From NCBI RefSeq assembly GCF_001418345.1, contig NZ_LIPW01000002.1, positions 62,001-126,000 on the forward strand: a DNA stretch of 64,000 nucleotides, given 5' to 3'. Of the stretch, positions 1 through 8,841 are shown piece after piece. Made by a program: the position numbers and the translations under genes. Origin of the DNA: Pseudidiomarina woesei (GTDB lineage Bacteria; Pseudomonadota; Gammaproteobacteria; Enterobacterales; Alteromonadaceae). Position 1 is the stretch's first letter. Every line of letters begins with the position of its first letter. The notes beneath the pieces were generated by a model that had not been told where the DNA came from, ran no database searches, and was given only the letters and a program-made list of their open reading frames with translations.

Positions 1-753
1 CAATGGCGTCGCGCTAGTGCTAACGGCGAAAACTACCAAGCTAACGACAAAGATAAGCAAATGGCAGCGTTAGCGCCAGCAACCGATCAACGCCTACCAG
101 GCTTAGTGAAATCGCTATTACCTATTGCTGCGGTATTGGCTACTATTGTTGCGCCACGTGCGCTACAAGCCTTTGGAATACAGTCACAGTGGCAACAGTT
201 CGCTTTAGGCCAACCGGTGCTGTGGGCAAGCTTTGCACTGTTGGCTGGCAGTGTATTGTGTTTGGTCATGTTCGTGCCGGTACGCAAACGCTTTGTCACA
301 GTCGCGGGGCAGGGGGTTGATGATGCCATGTTACCGTTGATCAATACCGCAGCGGTAATTGGCTTTGGTGGTGTCGTGATTCAAACAGCCGGTTTTCATG
401 AGTTTGCTGCATGGCTGCTAGGCCTCGATATTCCCGCTTTATTGTCGGTGTTTATTTCTGCAAACCTGATATCTGGAATTACCGCATCAGCATCGGGTGG
501 GTTACAGATATTTATGTCAAGCCTAGCGCCTGCTTATATTGAAGCTGGGGTTAGCCCAGACCTGCTGCACCGTATCGCTAATCTGGCTGCTGGCGGTCTC
601 GATTCTCTACCACATTCGGGAGCTGTTATTGCGCTGTTAACCTTAATGGGGCTAACCCACAAAGACGCCTATAAAGACATCTTTGTGGTCACGGTGATTA
701 TTCCAATAATAGCTGCATTGCTTGCGGTATTGATTGCATTGGCGTTGTATTAA
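1..753 (+). CDS. GntP-family permease, C-terminal part (cut by window edge)
   Basis: The reading frame is open to base 1, so the true start lies upstream; the ATG at 61 is probably internal. The visible 250 residues are strongly hydrophobic, with about five to six membrane segments. The glycine/serine-rich stretch SASGGLQIFMSSLAP and the later NLAAGGLDSLPHSGAV are typical of the C-terminal half of GntP-type gluconate/organic-acid permeases. The family imports sugar acids or short organic acids across the inner membrane. The substrate cannot be told from this fragment. The gene converges tail-to-tail on valS: its stop is directly followed by the valS stop with no spacer. Confidence 0.75.
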   Translation, partial: QWRRASANGENYQANDKDKQMAALAPATDQRLPGLVKSLLPIAAVLATIVAPRALQAFGIQSQWQQFALGQPVLWASFALLAGSVLCLVMFVPVRKRFVTVAGQGVDDAMLPLINTAAVIGFGGVVIQTAGFHEFAAWLLGLDIPALLSVFISANLISGITASASGGLQIFMSSLAPAYIEAGVSPDLLHRIANLAAGGLDSLPHSGAVIALLTLMGLTHKDAYKDIFVVTVIIPIIAALLAVLIALALY

Positions 754-3615
754 TTACAACGCCGCAATTTTTTCCCGCTGTTGCTGCAGTTGGTGCAGGG
801 TATCTTGAGCTTCTGCTTGTTTCGCACGTTCTTTTTCAATTACTTCCGTTGGCGCTTTGCTGACGAAGTTTTCGTTGCTTAATTTACGGGTAAACAAGTC
901 GAATTCTTTCTGCGCTTTCTCAATAGCTTTATCAAGTCGCGCTAGCTCTGCTGCCGTATCAATTAAGCCAGCCATAGGAATGTTTATTTCCATGCGGCCC
1001 ACAAGAGCTGTTGCGCTCGCAGGGGCTTCCTCGTCGGCTGCTAAGAAAGTAACTGATTCAAGCTTAGCCAAGGCACTTAAGAAGCTTTGGTTCTGCTCAA
1101 GCCGCGTTTGAGCGGTCGCATCGGCGTTCTTGAATAGCACCGGTAACGGCTTGCTTGGTGACAAGTTCATTTCGCCACGAATGTTACGTACGGCAACGAT
1201 AACTTGTTTTAACCATTCCATATCGGCACTGGCTGTTGCAAAGCGCTGCGGTTGCACCTGTGGGTAGGCTTGTAACATGATGGTATCGGCATTGATACCT
1301 GCCAATGGTGCTACGCGCTGCCATATTTCTTCGGTAATAAATGGCAACAATGGGTGTAACAAGCGTAATAATTGCTCAAGTACGGTTACCAAGGTGTGGC
1401 GCGTGCCACGCAACTGCGCTTCGCTGCCATTAAATAGTACCGGCTTGGTGAGCTCAAGGTACCAGTCACAGAACTGGTTCCAGGTAAACTCATAGGCAAT
1501 CGCGGCCGCTTGGTCAAAACGAAAGGTATCAAGTGCATGACGGAACTGCTTGGTGGTGTCATTGAGCTGTTCAATAATCCACTGGTCGGCTAATGACAAT
1601 TCAAGTTCACTACTAGGTTTGCCATCGCGTACACCACAGTCTTGGTCTTCGGTGTTCATCAGCACATAGCGGCTAGCATTCCATAACTTGTTGCAGAAGT
1701 TACGGTAGCCCTCTAAGCGCTTCATGTCCCAGTTAATATCGCGACCGGTTGAAGCCAATGCAGCTAGGGTAAAACGCAATGCGTCAGTGCCGTGTGCGGC
1801 AATGCCCTCAGGGAACTGCTTTTCGGTGCGCTTCTTAATTTTAGCCTCTAGCTGCGGTTGCATCATATTGGCCGTGCGCTTATTCACCAAGGTATCGAGA
1901 TCAATACCGTCAATCATGTCGAGCGGATCTAGTACGTTGCCCTTAGATTTCGACATTTTTTGACCTTCTTCATCACGAATCAAACCGGTGACGTAGACGG
2001 TTTTAAACGGCACTTGCGGTTTGCCGCTCTCGTCTTTTAAGAAGTGCATGGTCATCATGATCATGCGCGCAACCCAGAAGAAAATAATGTCAAAACCAGT
2101 CACCAACACGTCGGTTGGGTGGAAGGTTTTTAAGTCATCCGTGTTATCTGGCCAGCCTAACGTTGAGAACGTCCATAAAGCTGACGAGAACCAAGTATCT
2201 AAAACGTCGTCATCTTGGCGCAACGGCGTGTCACCAAGGTTGTTGTCACGGCGCACTTCGTCTTCATCACGGCCAACATAGACGTTGCCTTGGTCATCAT
2301 ACCAAGCAGGAATGCGGTGTCCCCACCAAAGCTGACGCGAAATACACCAGTCTTGAATGTCGCGCATCCAGGCGAAGTACATATTTTCATACTGCTTCGG
2401 CACAAACTGAATATCGCCGTCTTCGACGGCTTTTGTGGCAACTTCAGCCATTGGAGCTACGCGTACGTACCATTGGTCAGTCAAATGTGGCTCAATGGGC
2501 ACGCCACCGCGGTCACCATAAGGAACCTTGTTGGTGTGTGCTTCGGTTTTATCAAGCAAACCAAGTGCGTCAAAATCAGCAATAATTTTCTTGCGTGCGG
2601 CAAAGCGCTCAAGCCCTTGGAAGTCGGCTGGTAAGGTACCGTCAAACCCGTCAATTTCAGGCAGTGACTCGCCGGTAGGCGTGTATAAACCAGCAACGTC
2701 ACGAACATTAGCATGGTCGTCCAACACGGCAATCATGGGTAGGTTGTTACGCTTACCAACGTCATAGTCATTAAAGTCATGAGCGGGGGTGATCTTCACA
2801 CAACCGGTGCCAAATTCTTTATCGACATAGGTGTCGGCAATGACTGGAATGCGGCGGCCAACAATGGGGAGCTCAACAAATTTGCCGACCAAGCTTTGGT
2901 AGCGCTCGTCGTCGGGGTGCACCGCAACACAAACATCACCGAGCATGGTTTCAGGGCGTGTGGTGGCAACCACTAAGTAGTCTTTACCGTCGGCGGTTTT
3001 GGCGCCGTCGGCAAGCGGGTAACGCAGGTGCCAAATGTGGCCTTGCTGTTCTTTATTTTCTACTTCTAAGTCAGAAATAGCGGTTTGTAATTTCGGGTCC
3101 CAGTTAACCAGGCGCTTCCCCCGATAAATCAGGTTTTCTTTATGCAAGCGCACAAATACTTCTTTGACGGCATTCGACAAACCGTCGTCCATAGTAAAGC
3201 GCTCGCGGTCCCAGTCAACCGAGTCGCCTAAACGGCGCATCTGCGAAGTAATGGTGCCGCCAGATTGTGCTTTCCAGTCCCAAATTTTATCGATAAATGC
3301 ATCTCGGCCAAGCTCTTGGCGGGTTACGCCTTGTGCGGCTAATTGGCGTTCAACCACCATTTGGGTGGCAATACCGGCGTGGTCGCTACCGACTTGCCAT
3401 AACGTGTTAAACCCATCCATACGCTTATAGCGGGTGAGGGTGTCCATGATGGTATGCTGAAACGCATGCCCCATGTGCAAGCTGCCCGTGACATTTGGCG
3501 GGGGGATCATGATGCAATAGGCATCGCCTTGACCCGACGGTTTAAAATAACCGCGCTCTTCCCAAGTTTTATAAAGGGCTTGCTCAATCGCTTGCGGGGA
3601 ATACGTTTTATCCAT
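754..3615 (-). CDS. valS: Valine-tRNA ligase
   Basis: Class I aminoacyl-tRNA synthetase that charges tRNA-Val in the cytoplasm. The protein has 953 residues, close to the 951 of E. coli ValS, and aligns with it end to end. Seen: the HMGH (HIGH-type) signature at residues 47-50, the CP1 editing region, the KMSKS loop near residue 553, and a C-terminal coiled-coil arm ending in IAAL. I chose the ATG at 3615 (protein begins MDKTYSP), because it matches E. coli MEKTYNP. An in-frame GTG at 3627 would add four residues. It lies downstream of holC and pepA on the same strand, the same order as in E. coli. Confidence 0.97.
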   Translation of the reverse strand: MDKTYSPQAIEQALYKTWEERGYFKPSGQGDAYCIMIPPPNVTGSLHMGHAFQHTIMDTLTRYKRMDGFNTLWQVGSDHAGIATQMVVERQLAAQGVTRQELGRDAFIDKIWDWKAQSGGTITSQMRRLGDSVDWDRERFTMDDGLSNAVKEVFVRLHKENLIYRGKRLVNWDPKLQTAISDLEVENKEQQGHIWHLRYPLADGAKTADGKDYLVVATTRPETMLGDVCVAVHPDDERYQSLVGKFVELPIVGRRIPVIADTYVDKEFGTGCVKITPAHDFNDYDVGKRNNLPMIAVLDDHANVRDVAGLYTPTGESLPEIDGFDGTLPADFQGLERFAARKKIIADFDALGLLDKTEAHTNKVPYGDRGGVPIEPHLTDQWYVRVAPMAEVATKAVEDGDIQFVPKQYENMYFAWMRDIQDWCISRQLWWGHRIPAWYDDQGNVYVGRDEDEVRRDNNLGDTPLRQDDDVLDTWFSSALWTFSTLGWPDNTDDLKTFHPTDVLVTGFDIIFFWVARMIMMTMHFLKDESGKPQVPFKTVYVTGLIRDEEGQKMSKSKGNVLDPLDMIDGIDLDTLVNKRTANMMQPQLEAKIKKRTEKQFPEGIAAHGTDALRFTLAALASTGRDINWDMKRLEGYRNFCNKLWNASRYVLMNTEDQDCGVRDGKPSSELELSLADQWIIEQLNDTTKQFRHALDTFRFDQAAAIAYEFTWNQFCDWYLELTKPVLFNGSEAQLRGTRHTLVTVLEQLLRLLHPLLPFITEEIWQRVAPLAGINADTIMLQAYPQVQPQRFATASADMEWLKQVIVAVRNIRGEMNLSPSKPLPVLFKNADATAQTRLEQNQSFLSALAKLESVTFLAADEEAPASATALVGRMEINIPMAGLIDTAAELARLDKAIEKAQKEFDLFTRKLSNENFVSKAPTEVIEKERAKQAEAQDTLHQLQQQREKIAAL

Positions 3616-3633
3616 AGAAATAGTCACTTCGTT

Positions 3634-4089
3634 CTATTGGGTGAATGAATTCATCTGTTCAGATGCTTTAACCGTTTGCAGCTCAACACGCTGCCCACGG
3701 TATAGTTTATAGCGTTCACGCGCCTGTTGGCGCGCATTTTCTTCACTGGGCACGCGTTCAATAATCATGCGTGCGCCTTGCCACTCGGGCATATCAGCCA
3801 TTAAGTTTACCACCGCAGCGGTGCGGCGTTTAGCCACATTAGCTTGCGGCCAACACAACTCCACCGGTGCACCTTGAGAAGGCCCCTCACCGGCTAAATT
3901 ATGTGGCACGAACGCGTCGCTCGGTGATTGCCACAAGGCTTCATCGAGTTTTTCGGCTTCCGCTTGATTGGCACACCAAACACGAACGCTTCGAAAATCG
4001 CGCCATGCTTGCGTAATACGCTCACAGAAGAACTGCAACTGTTGTTGCTCATCAAGCCCGTCGAGAACGTAAAAAATGCCTTGTGCCAT
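3634..4089 (-). CDS. holC: DNA polymerase III chi subunit
   Basis: Chi subunit of the DNA polymerase III clamp-loader complex; with psi it links the replisome to single-strand binding protein. It has 151 residues, the usual length. Family features seen are the N-terminal FYVLDG strand, the cysteine/tryptophan-containing RVWCANQ strand, and the PHNLAGEGP and NLMADMP segments. It lies 18 bases before valS and 24 bases after pepA on the same strand, the conserved pepA-holC-valS arrangement, and is probably co-transcribed with both. Confidence 0.93.
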   Translation of the reverse strand: MAQGIFYVLDGLDEQQQLQFFCERITQAWRDFRSVRVWCANQAEAEKLDEALWQSPSDAFVPHNLAGEGPSQGAPVELCWPQANVAKRRTAAVVNLMADMPEWQGARMIIERVPSEENARQQARERYKLYRGQRVELQTVKASEQMNSFTQ

Positions 4090-4113
4090 AGGTTAAGCCT
4101 TAACTATTAGGTT

Positions 4114-5619
4114 TTATTCTTGCTCTGCCGAAGCGGTGCGGTTGAGCACGAATTGCGTCAGCAACGGTACCGGACGGCCTGTTGCGCCTTTCTTCGCGCC
4201 GCTGCGCCATGCTGTACCAGCTATATCTAAGTGCGCCCAGTGGTATTTCTTGGTAAAGCGCGACAAGAAACATGCTGCAGTAATGGTACCTGCATCGCGA
4301 CCGCCTAGGTTAGACATATCAGCAAATGGGCTATCTAATGCGTCTTGATATTCATCCCACACCGGCAAGCGCCATGCACGATCGCCGCTTTGCTCTGAGG
4401 CTGATAACAACTCATGGGCAAGCGGGTTGTGGGTGCTCATTAAGCCGCTAGCGTGGTGGCCAAGGGCAATAATACAAGCCCCTGTTAGGGTGGCAACATC
4501 AACTACCGCTTCAGGTTCAAACCGCTCGACATAGGTTAAGGTGTCGCACAACACCAGACGACCTTCAGCATCCGTATTTAATACTTCAACGGTTTGTCCG
4601 CTCATGGTGGTAAGTACATCACCAGGGCGATAGGCTTTCCCATCTGGCATATTTTCACAGCCGGCAATGGCGCCAATAACGTTGATTGGCAGTTGCAGTT
4701 CAGCAATTGCTTGCATAGCACCTAAAACGGAGGCTGCACCGCCCATATCATATTTCATTTCATCCATGTTGGCCGATGGCTTAATTGAAATACCGCCGGC
4801 ATCAAAGGTTAAGCCTTTGCCAACCAACACAATTGGTGCCTGGCTAGCATCGCCACCTTGGTAGTGCAATAAGCTTAATACCGATTCGTTTTCAGAACCA
4901 CGGCCTACGGCTAAATAGGCGTTCATACCGAGCTCAGCCATTTCTTGTTCGGTGACTGCGGTAAATTTTAAATTGTCATGGTTATTTGCCATTTCTTCGC
5001 AGCGTTCTGCTAAATAGCGTGGCGTACAGATATTGGGTGGCATATTTGCCACGTCGCGGCATAGCGACATACCTTTAGAAACCGCTAAACCGTGCTGAAT
5101 GGCTTTTTCGCTAAGTGGCAGCTCACGGCGCGTCGGTACATTAAATACCATTTTGCGCAGAGGCCGGCGAGGCTCTTCTTTACGAGTTTTTAATTGGTTA
5201 AAAGTATATAAACCGCCTTGTGCGGCTTCTACCGCTTGACGCACTTTCCAGTAAGTGTCGCGACCTTTAACGTGAAGCTCGCTGAGAAAACACACCGCTT
5301 CCATTGAACCAGTTTCGTTCAAAGTATGGATGGTTTTTTCAATAATTTGTTTATACTGACGTTCATCGAGCTCTCGTTCCTTGCCACAGCCAACTAGCAA
5401 AACGCGTTCGCTGAATACATTAGGAACGTTGTGTAGCAGCAGCATTTGCCCTGGTTTTCCTTCAAGGTCACCGCGGCGCAGCAGGTTACTGAGGTAGCCT
5501 TCGCTGACTTTATCAAGTTGTTCTGCTACACCGGATAGGCGGCGTGGTTCGTATACACCAACCACGACACAGGCAGATCGTTGTTTTTCCGGACTGCCAC
5601 TTTTTACGCTGAACTCCAT
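4114..5619 (-). CDS. pepA: Leucyl aminopeptidase (cytosol aminopeptidase A)
   Basis: Two-metal M17 aminopeptidase, 501 residues, nearly identical in layout to E. coli PepA, including the same opening [17 protein letters not shown]. The catalytic half carries [11 protein letters not shown] (active-site lysine and metal-binding aspartate), KYDMGGAA and the NTDAEGRL signature with metal ligands and the catalytic arginine. It removes N-terminal residues from peptides in the cytoplasm. In E. coli the protein also binds DNA as a transcription and recombination accessory factor, which may hold here too. It is the first gene of the pepA-holC-valS unit and is divergent from lptF, with 123 bases between them. 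Confidence 0.97.
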   Translation of the reverse strand: MEFSVKSGSPEKQRSACVVVGVYEPRRLSGVAEQLDKVSEGYLSNLLRRGDLEGKPGQMLLLHNVPNVFSERVLLVGCGKERELDERQYKQIIEKTIHTLNETGSMEAVCFLSELHVKGRDTYWKVRQAVEAAQGGLYTFNQLKTRKEEPRRPLRKMVFNVPTRRELPLSEKAIQHGLAVSKGMSLCRDVANMPPNICTPRYLAERCEEMANNHDNLKFTAVTEQEMAELGMNAYLAVGRGSENESVLSLLHYQGGDASQAPIVLVGKGLTFDAGGISIKPSANMDEMKYDMGGAASVLGAMQAIAELQLPINVIGAIAGCENMPDGKAYRPGDVLTTMSGQTVEVLNTDAEGRLVLCDTLTYVERFEPEAVVDVATLTGACIIALGHHASGLMSTHNPLAHELLSASEQSGDRAWRLPVWDEYQDALDSPFADMSNLGGRDAGTITAACFLSRFTKKYHWAHLDIAGTAWRSGAKKGATGRPVPLLTQFVLNRTASAEQE

Positions 5620-5640
5620 ATGTGCTCCCGTTTGCTGCGG

Positions 5641-5669
5641 TTGACAGTGGATCGCTGTCGTAGAATAAT
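5641..5669 (+). promoter_or_regulatory. Putative sigma-70 promoter for lptFG
   Basis: TTGACA at 5641-5646 and AATAAT at 5664-5669 are separated by 17 bases. They lie in the divergent pepA/lptF intergenic region and face lptF. This is a consensus match only. Confidence 0.35.
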
Positions 5670-5742
5670 TCTTGTTAAAATGACAAGTTTACTTAAAAAT
5701 CGCAGTATTTCCAGTAAAAAGCAACGTTAAGAGTGGGCATCA

Positions 5743-6849
5743 GTGCGTATATTTCGCTATTTAATACGTGAAACATTTAAGTCGCAAATCGCTGTGTTAG
5801 TGGTTTTGATGACTATTTTTGTCAGTCAAAAGTTTGTTCGCGTGCTTGCTGATGCTTCTGCTGGAGAAATTCCAAGCAATATCGTTATTCAGTTACTCGG
5901 TTTAAATCTTCCCGCACTTGCAGCGCTCATTTTACCATTGAGTTTATTTCTCGGCATTTTGCTAGCGCATGGGCGTATATACGCGGACAACGAAATGACC
6001 GTTTTGCATGCTTGTGGTGTCAGTGAGTGGTACGTAACTCGGGTAACTCTGGTGTTATCAGTCATTTTAGCTGTTGGTACTGCGGCATTGACGCTGTATT
6101 TGGTGCCTTGGTCACTTGAGCAAGAGCGGGTGGTGGAAGAGCGAGCACGCAGTGAAACAGGGTTAAGCGTGATCATGCCGGGCCGCTTCCAACAAGCGAG
6201 TAACCAAAAAGCGGTGATTTATGTTCAAGGCTTAACTGAAAACGGCGACTTAGATGAAGTGTTTGTTGCCCAGTCATTACGCGACGAAAATAATCGTGTG
6301 ATTGGCGGCAGCGTAGTTATGGCAGACAACGGCGCTGTCATTGCGGCCGCCACAGGAGCACAAACCTTAGTCTTGTCGAACGGCATGCGTTATGCGCAAA
6401 GTCTCGATGAAGGTGAGTTTCAAGTAATGCAGTTTGATAACTATCAACTGCAAATTAAAGAACAAGAGGGAAGCGAGTATATTCGCAAGCTTGAAGCCTA
6501 CAGCACATTAGAGTTAATGAACGAACCGAATACAGAGGCTCAAGCAGAGCTTCAATGGCGCATTGCAATTCCGCTGGCAATGCCATTACTGACCCTCATT
6601 GCCGTGCCGTTAAGTCGAGTGAACCCGCGCCAAGGAAAGTTTGCACGTATGGCCCCAGCTTTGCTGATTTATTTGGGCTATTTTCTTATTCTGATGTCAG
6701 CTCGTTCTGCTGTTGCTGATGGCGCTATTCCAGCTAGTATCGGTTTGTGGTGGATTCATGTTTTGCTGCTTGTTTGCGGTGTTGCACTTATCGGCAAAGG
6801 CCGCCCTTGGGGGCTGAAAGTGCTATCAAAATTTAAGAGGGCGCGCTGA
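5743..6849 (+). CDS. lptF: LPS export ABC transporter permease LptF
   Basis: Inner-membrane permease of the LptB2FG complex, which extracts lipopolysaccharide from the inner membrane and passes it to the LptC-LptA bridge. It has 368 residues with the YjgP/YjgQ family plan: three N-terminal membrane helices, a periplasmic beta-jellyroll region (about residues 130-260), and three C-terminal helices. It starts with GTG, since no ATG precedes the conserved MRIFRYL opening. Its TGA shares one base with the lptG ATG, so the two permeases are translationally coupled. Confidence 0.94.
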   Translation: MRIFRYLIRETFKSQIAVLVVLMTIFVSQKFVRVLADASAGEIPSNIVIQLLGLNLPALAALILPLSLFLGILLAHGRIYADNEMTVLHACGVSEWYVTRVTLVLSVILAVGTAALTLYLVPWSLEQERVVEERARSETGLSVIMPGRFQQASNQKAVIYVQGLTENGDLDEVFVAQSLRDENNRVIGGSVVMADNGAVIAAATGAQTLVLSNGMRYAQSLDEGEFQVMQFDNYQLQIKEQEGSEYIRKLEAYSTLELMNEPNTEAQAELQWRIAIPLAMPLLTLIAVPLSRVNPRQGKFARMAPALLIYLGYFLILMSARSAVADGAIPASIGLWWIHVLLLVCGVALIGKGRPWGLKVLSKFKRAR

Positions 6850-7919
6850 TGTTTTCTATTCTTGATCGTTATATTGCGCGCTCTGTGTTGGTGACCTCGC
6901 TGCTTAGTTTGGCGGTTTTAAGTGGCCTGTCGAGTTTGATTCGATTTGTTGAACAGTTGAAATCGGTAGGTCGTGGCACCTACTCGGTAGCTGAAGCTGG
7001 GCTGTTCGTGCTATACAGCTTGCCCCGCGACATTGAAGTGTTTTTCCCTATGGCGGCCTTGTTAGGTGGTCTTATTGGCATGGGCATGTTGGCAAGCAAC
7101 TCAGAACTTGTAGTGATGTTAGCCGCGGGTCGCTCGCGCTTAAACATTGTGGGCTCAGTGATGAAGGCAGCCGTAATCATGATGCTTGCCGTTATGGCGA
7201 TGGGTGAGTGGGTAGCTCCAGAATTAGAATCGCACGGCCGTGAGCTTCGCGCCCGAGCAATTTCCGGCGGTAGCCTCATATCAGCGCAGCAGGGAATTTG
7301 GGCGCGCGACGGCATGAACTTTGTCAATATCGGCGAGGTAGAAAATACCGGCCGGTTGCGAGACATTACTGTCTATCATTTCGATGAAGGCAACGAGCTA
7401 AATTCTATTCTGCATGCAGCCAGCGCTGTATACAGCGCTGAGCGCTGGCGCTTGGCTGACGTAACACGCACCACCTATACGTTTGAAAAAATTCAGCAAG
7501 ATCACCAAGAAACATACCTGTGGCAATCGTCGTTAACGCCAGACAAGCTTGGTGTGGTTACGGTAAAGCCGGAAAGTTTGTCTATTCGCGGTTTGATCGA
7601 TTACCTAGACTACCTAGAAGCGAACCGTCAAGCGGCTGAGCGTTATGAGTTAGCCCTATGGCGCAAGCTGTTAGCGCCTGTGACGGTTGCGGTTATGTTG
7701 CTGGTGGCGTTGTCATTTATTTTTGGCCCATTGCGCTCAACCACCATGGGGGCGCGCATACTACTGGGTGTTATTACTGGTTTTGGTTTTCATGTGAGTA
7801 ACGAAATTTTTGGGCCTATGGCTCAGGTTTATCAGTTGCCACCCGTGCTTGGTGCTTTGTTGCCAAGTTTACTGTTCGCTAGCTGGGCGCTATGGATGAT
7901 GGGGCGCCGCGGCAGTTAG
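6849..7919 (+). CDS. lptG: LPS export ABC transporter permease LptG
   Basis: Second permease of LptB2FG. It has 356 residues with the same three-helix / periplasmic domain / three-helix layout as LptF, and opens with the family-typical LDRYIARSVL. The start codon overlaps the lptF stop by one base (TGATG). The ATPase LptB is not in the window, as usual. It converges on the RDD-family gene that follows. Confidence 0.94.
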   Translation: MFSILDRYIARSVLVTSLLSLAVLSGLSSLIRFVEQLKSVGRGTYSVAEAGLFVLYSLPRDIEVFFPMAALLGGLIGMGMLASNSELVVMLAAGRSRLNIVGSVMKAAVIMMLAVMAMGEWVAPELESHGRELRARAISGGSLISAQQGIWARDGMNFVNIGEVENTGRLRDITVYHFDEGNELNSILHAASAVYSAERWRLADVTRTTYTFEKIQQDHQETYLWQSSLTPDKLGVVTVKPESLSIRGLIDYLDYLEANRQAAERYELALWRKLLAPVTVAVMLLVALSFIFGPLRSTTMGARILLGVITGFGFHVSNEIFGPMAQVYQLPPVLGALLPSLLFASWALWMMGRRGS

Positions 7920-7934
7920 CGGCGCGCTACATTA

Positions 7935-7979
7935 AGTTCTTTTGGCTATAGTTCTTTTGGTTACAGTTCTTTCCAATAA
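7935..7979. repeat. Three-unit 15-bp tandem repeat across the end of the RDD gene
   Basis: Three adjacent 15-base units begin AGTTCTTT (7935, 7950, 7965). The first two differ at only two of 15 positions; the third is diverged in its second half. The stop codon of the minus-strand RDD gene lies in the middle unit, and its last codons lie in the third unit. Confidence 0.7.
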
Positions 7980-8512
7980 TACAGTTGGTTTGCTTCTTTC
8001 GACAAAGTGACCAACTCGGTTCCGGCCGCATAATCGTGCCAGGCTCTGCGGTTTTTAAAGTCCACCAGAACCCACAAATTACCAAGCCCAAAGGCACAGG
8101 TTAAAATACGAATAGCGGCTTGCTTTTTGGTGAGGCGTTGGCCATTGCGTTGTTGAACTTTTAAGCGCCAAGCTCGCATTCCAATAGTTTGCCCGCTGCG
8201 CCACCAGAACCAGCCGAAGAACACAGCTAATACACTCAATAAGTAAATACTATATAGCGGTGTTTGGTTTAGCCAATCAGCCGCGGTAAAACTGTCGCTT
8301 AATTGAATAATCCCACTGGTATTAAGCACAGCCGGCAATATCAGAGCTAAACCGCTGGCAAGCATCAAAATAGCAACGGCCACGAGTAAATCATAAATCA
8401 TCGCCGCAATACGTCGTAAAAAGCCCGCGCTTGGGAAGCTGGCATGTATTTGAGCGGTAGTTTTTGGTGGACTATCTTCGACAGATGGCGCGTTAGTTGA
8501 CGTTGTACTCAT
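7961..8512 (-). CDS. RDD family membrane protein
   Basis: An integral membrane protein of 183 residues with an RDD domain: the arginine/aspartate-bearing first helix (RRIAAMIYDLLVAVAIL, about residues 34-50) and later the conserved GQTIGMRAWRLKV stretch. About three to four membrane helices are visible. The N-terminal 25 residues are hydrophilic and rich in Ser/Thr/Pro. The molecular role of RDD proteins is mostly unknown; some have been linked to ion/proton antiport. It is convergent with lptG, and nothing nearby indicates a partner. Confidence 0.85.
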   Translation of the reverse strand: MSTTSTNAPSVEDSPPKTTAQIHASFPSAGFLRRIAAMIYDLLVAVAILMLASGLALILPAVLNTSGIIQLSDSFTAADWLNQTPLYSIYLLSVLAVFFGWFWWRSGQTIGMRAWRLKVQQRNGQRLTKKQAAIRILTCAFGLGNLWVLVDFKNRRAWHDYAAGTELVTLSKEANQLYYWKEL

Positions 8513-8627
8513 GATGAACCCGTGCTGAAAATTTTCGCTATAGTACCGAAAAAAGCTAAAGAAAAACCAATTTTTCAGGTTATTTGCTCATGAAATAAGC
8601 GATTGAATAATTCTGTCATAAAATGTC

Positions 8628-8655
8628 TTGATTGACTTCAACGGTTCAGTATAAT
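8628..8655 (+). promoter_or_regulatory. Promoter of the tRNA-Leu gene
   Basis: TTGATT (8628-8633), a 16-base spacer and a perfect TATAAT (8650-8655), placed 34 bases before the mature tRNA 5' end. Confidence 0.65.
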
Positions 8656-8688
8656 GCGCAGCATACTTCAGTAAGCAAGACCCCCAGT

Positions 8689-8775
8689 GCCTGGGTGGCG
8701 AAATTGGTAGACGCAGCGGATTCAAAATCCGCCGGGATAAAACCCGTGTCGGTTCGAGTCCGACCCTAGGCACCA
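8689..8775 (+). tRNA. tRNA-Leu (anticodon CAA)
   Basis: A full cloverleaf with a long variable arm, 87 nt including an encoded CCA. The acceptor stem GCCTGGG pairs with CCTAGGC (one G-T wobble). The anticodon stem GCGGA/TCCGC holds the loop TTCAAAA, giving anticodon CAA, which reads UUG. The T arm contains GGTTCGAGTCC. The gene stands alone, just before the TIR gene. Confidence 0.96.
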
Positions 8776-8779
8776 CTTC

Positions 8780-8809
8780 TTTACAAAACCCCACTTTGAA
8801 AGCTATAAC
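8780..8809 (+). promoter_or_regulatory. Possible promoter of the TIR/hydrolase operon
   Basis: TTTACA (8780-8785), 18 bases, TATAAC (8804-8809), followed by an AGGGA ribosome-binding sequence (about 8828) and the TTG start at 8842. If real, the cassette has its own promoter in addition to any read-through from tRNA-Leu. Consensus match only. Confidence 0.35.
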
Positions 8810-8841
8810 CTTGTGTATAACAACACACAGGGACCGAAATC

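Noticed and set aside
2115-2634. Long plus-strand frames (156 and 139 residues) inside valS
   Set aside because: Both are shadow frames opposite an intact, well-conserved valS; their composition is unlike a real protein.
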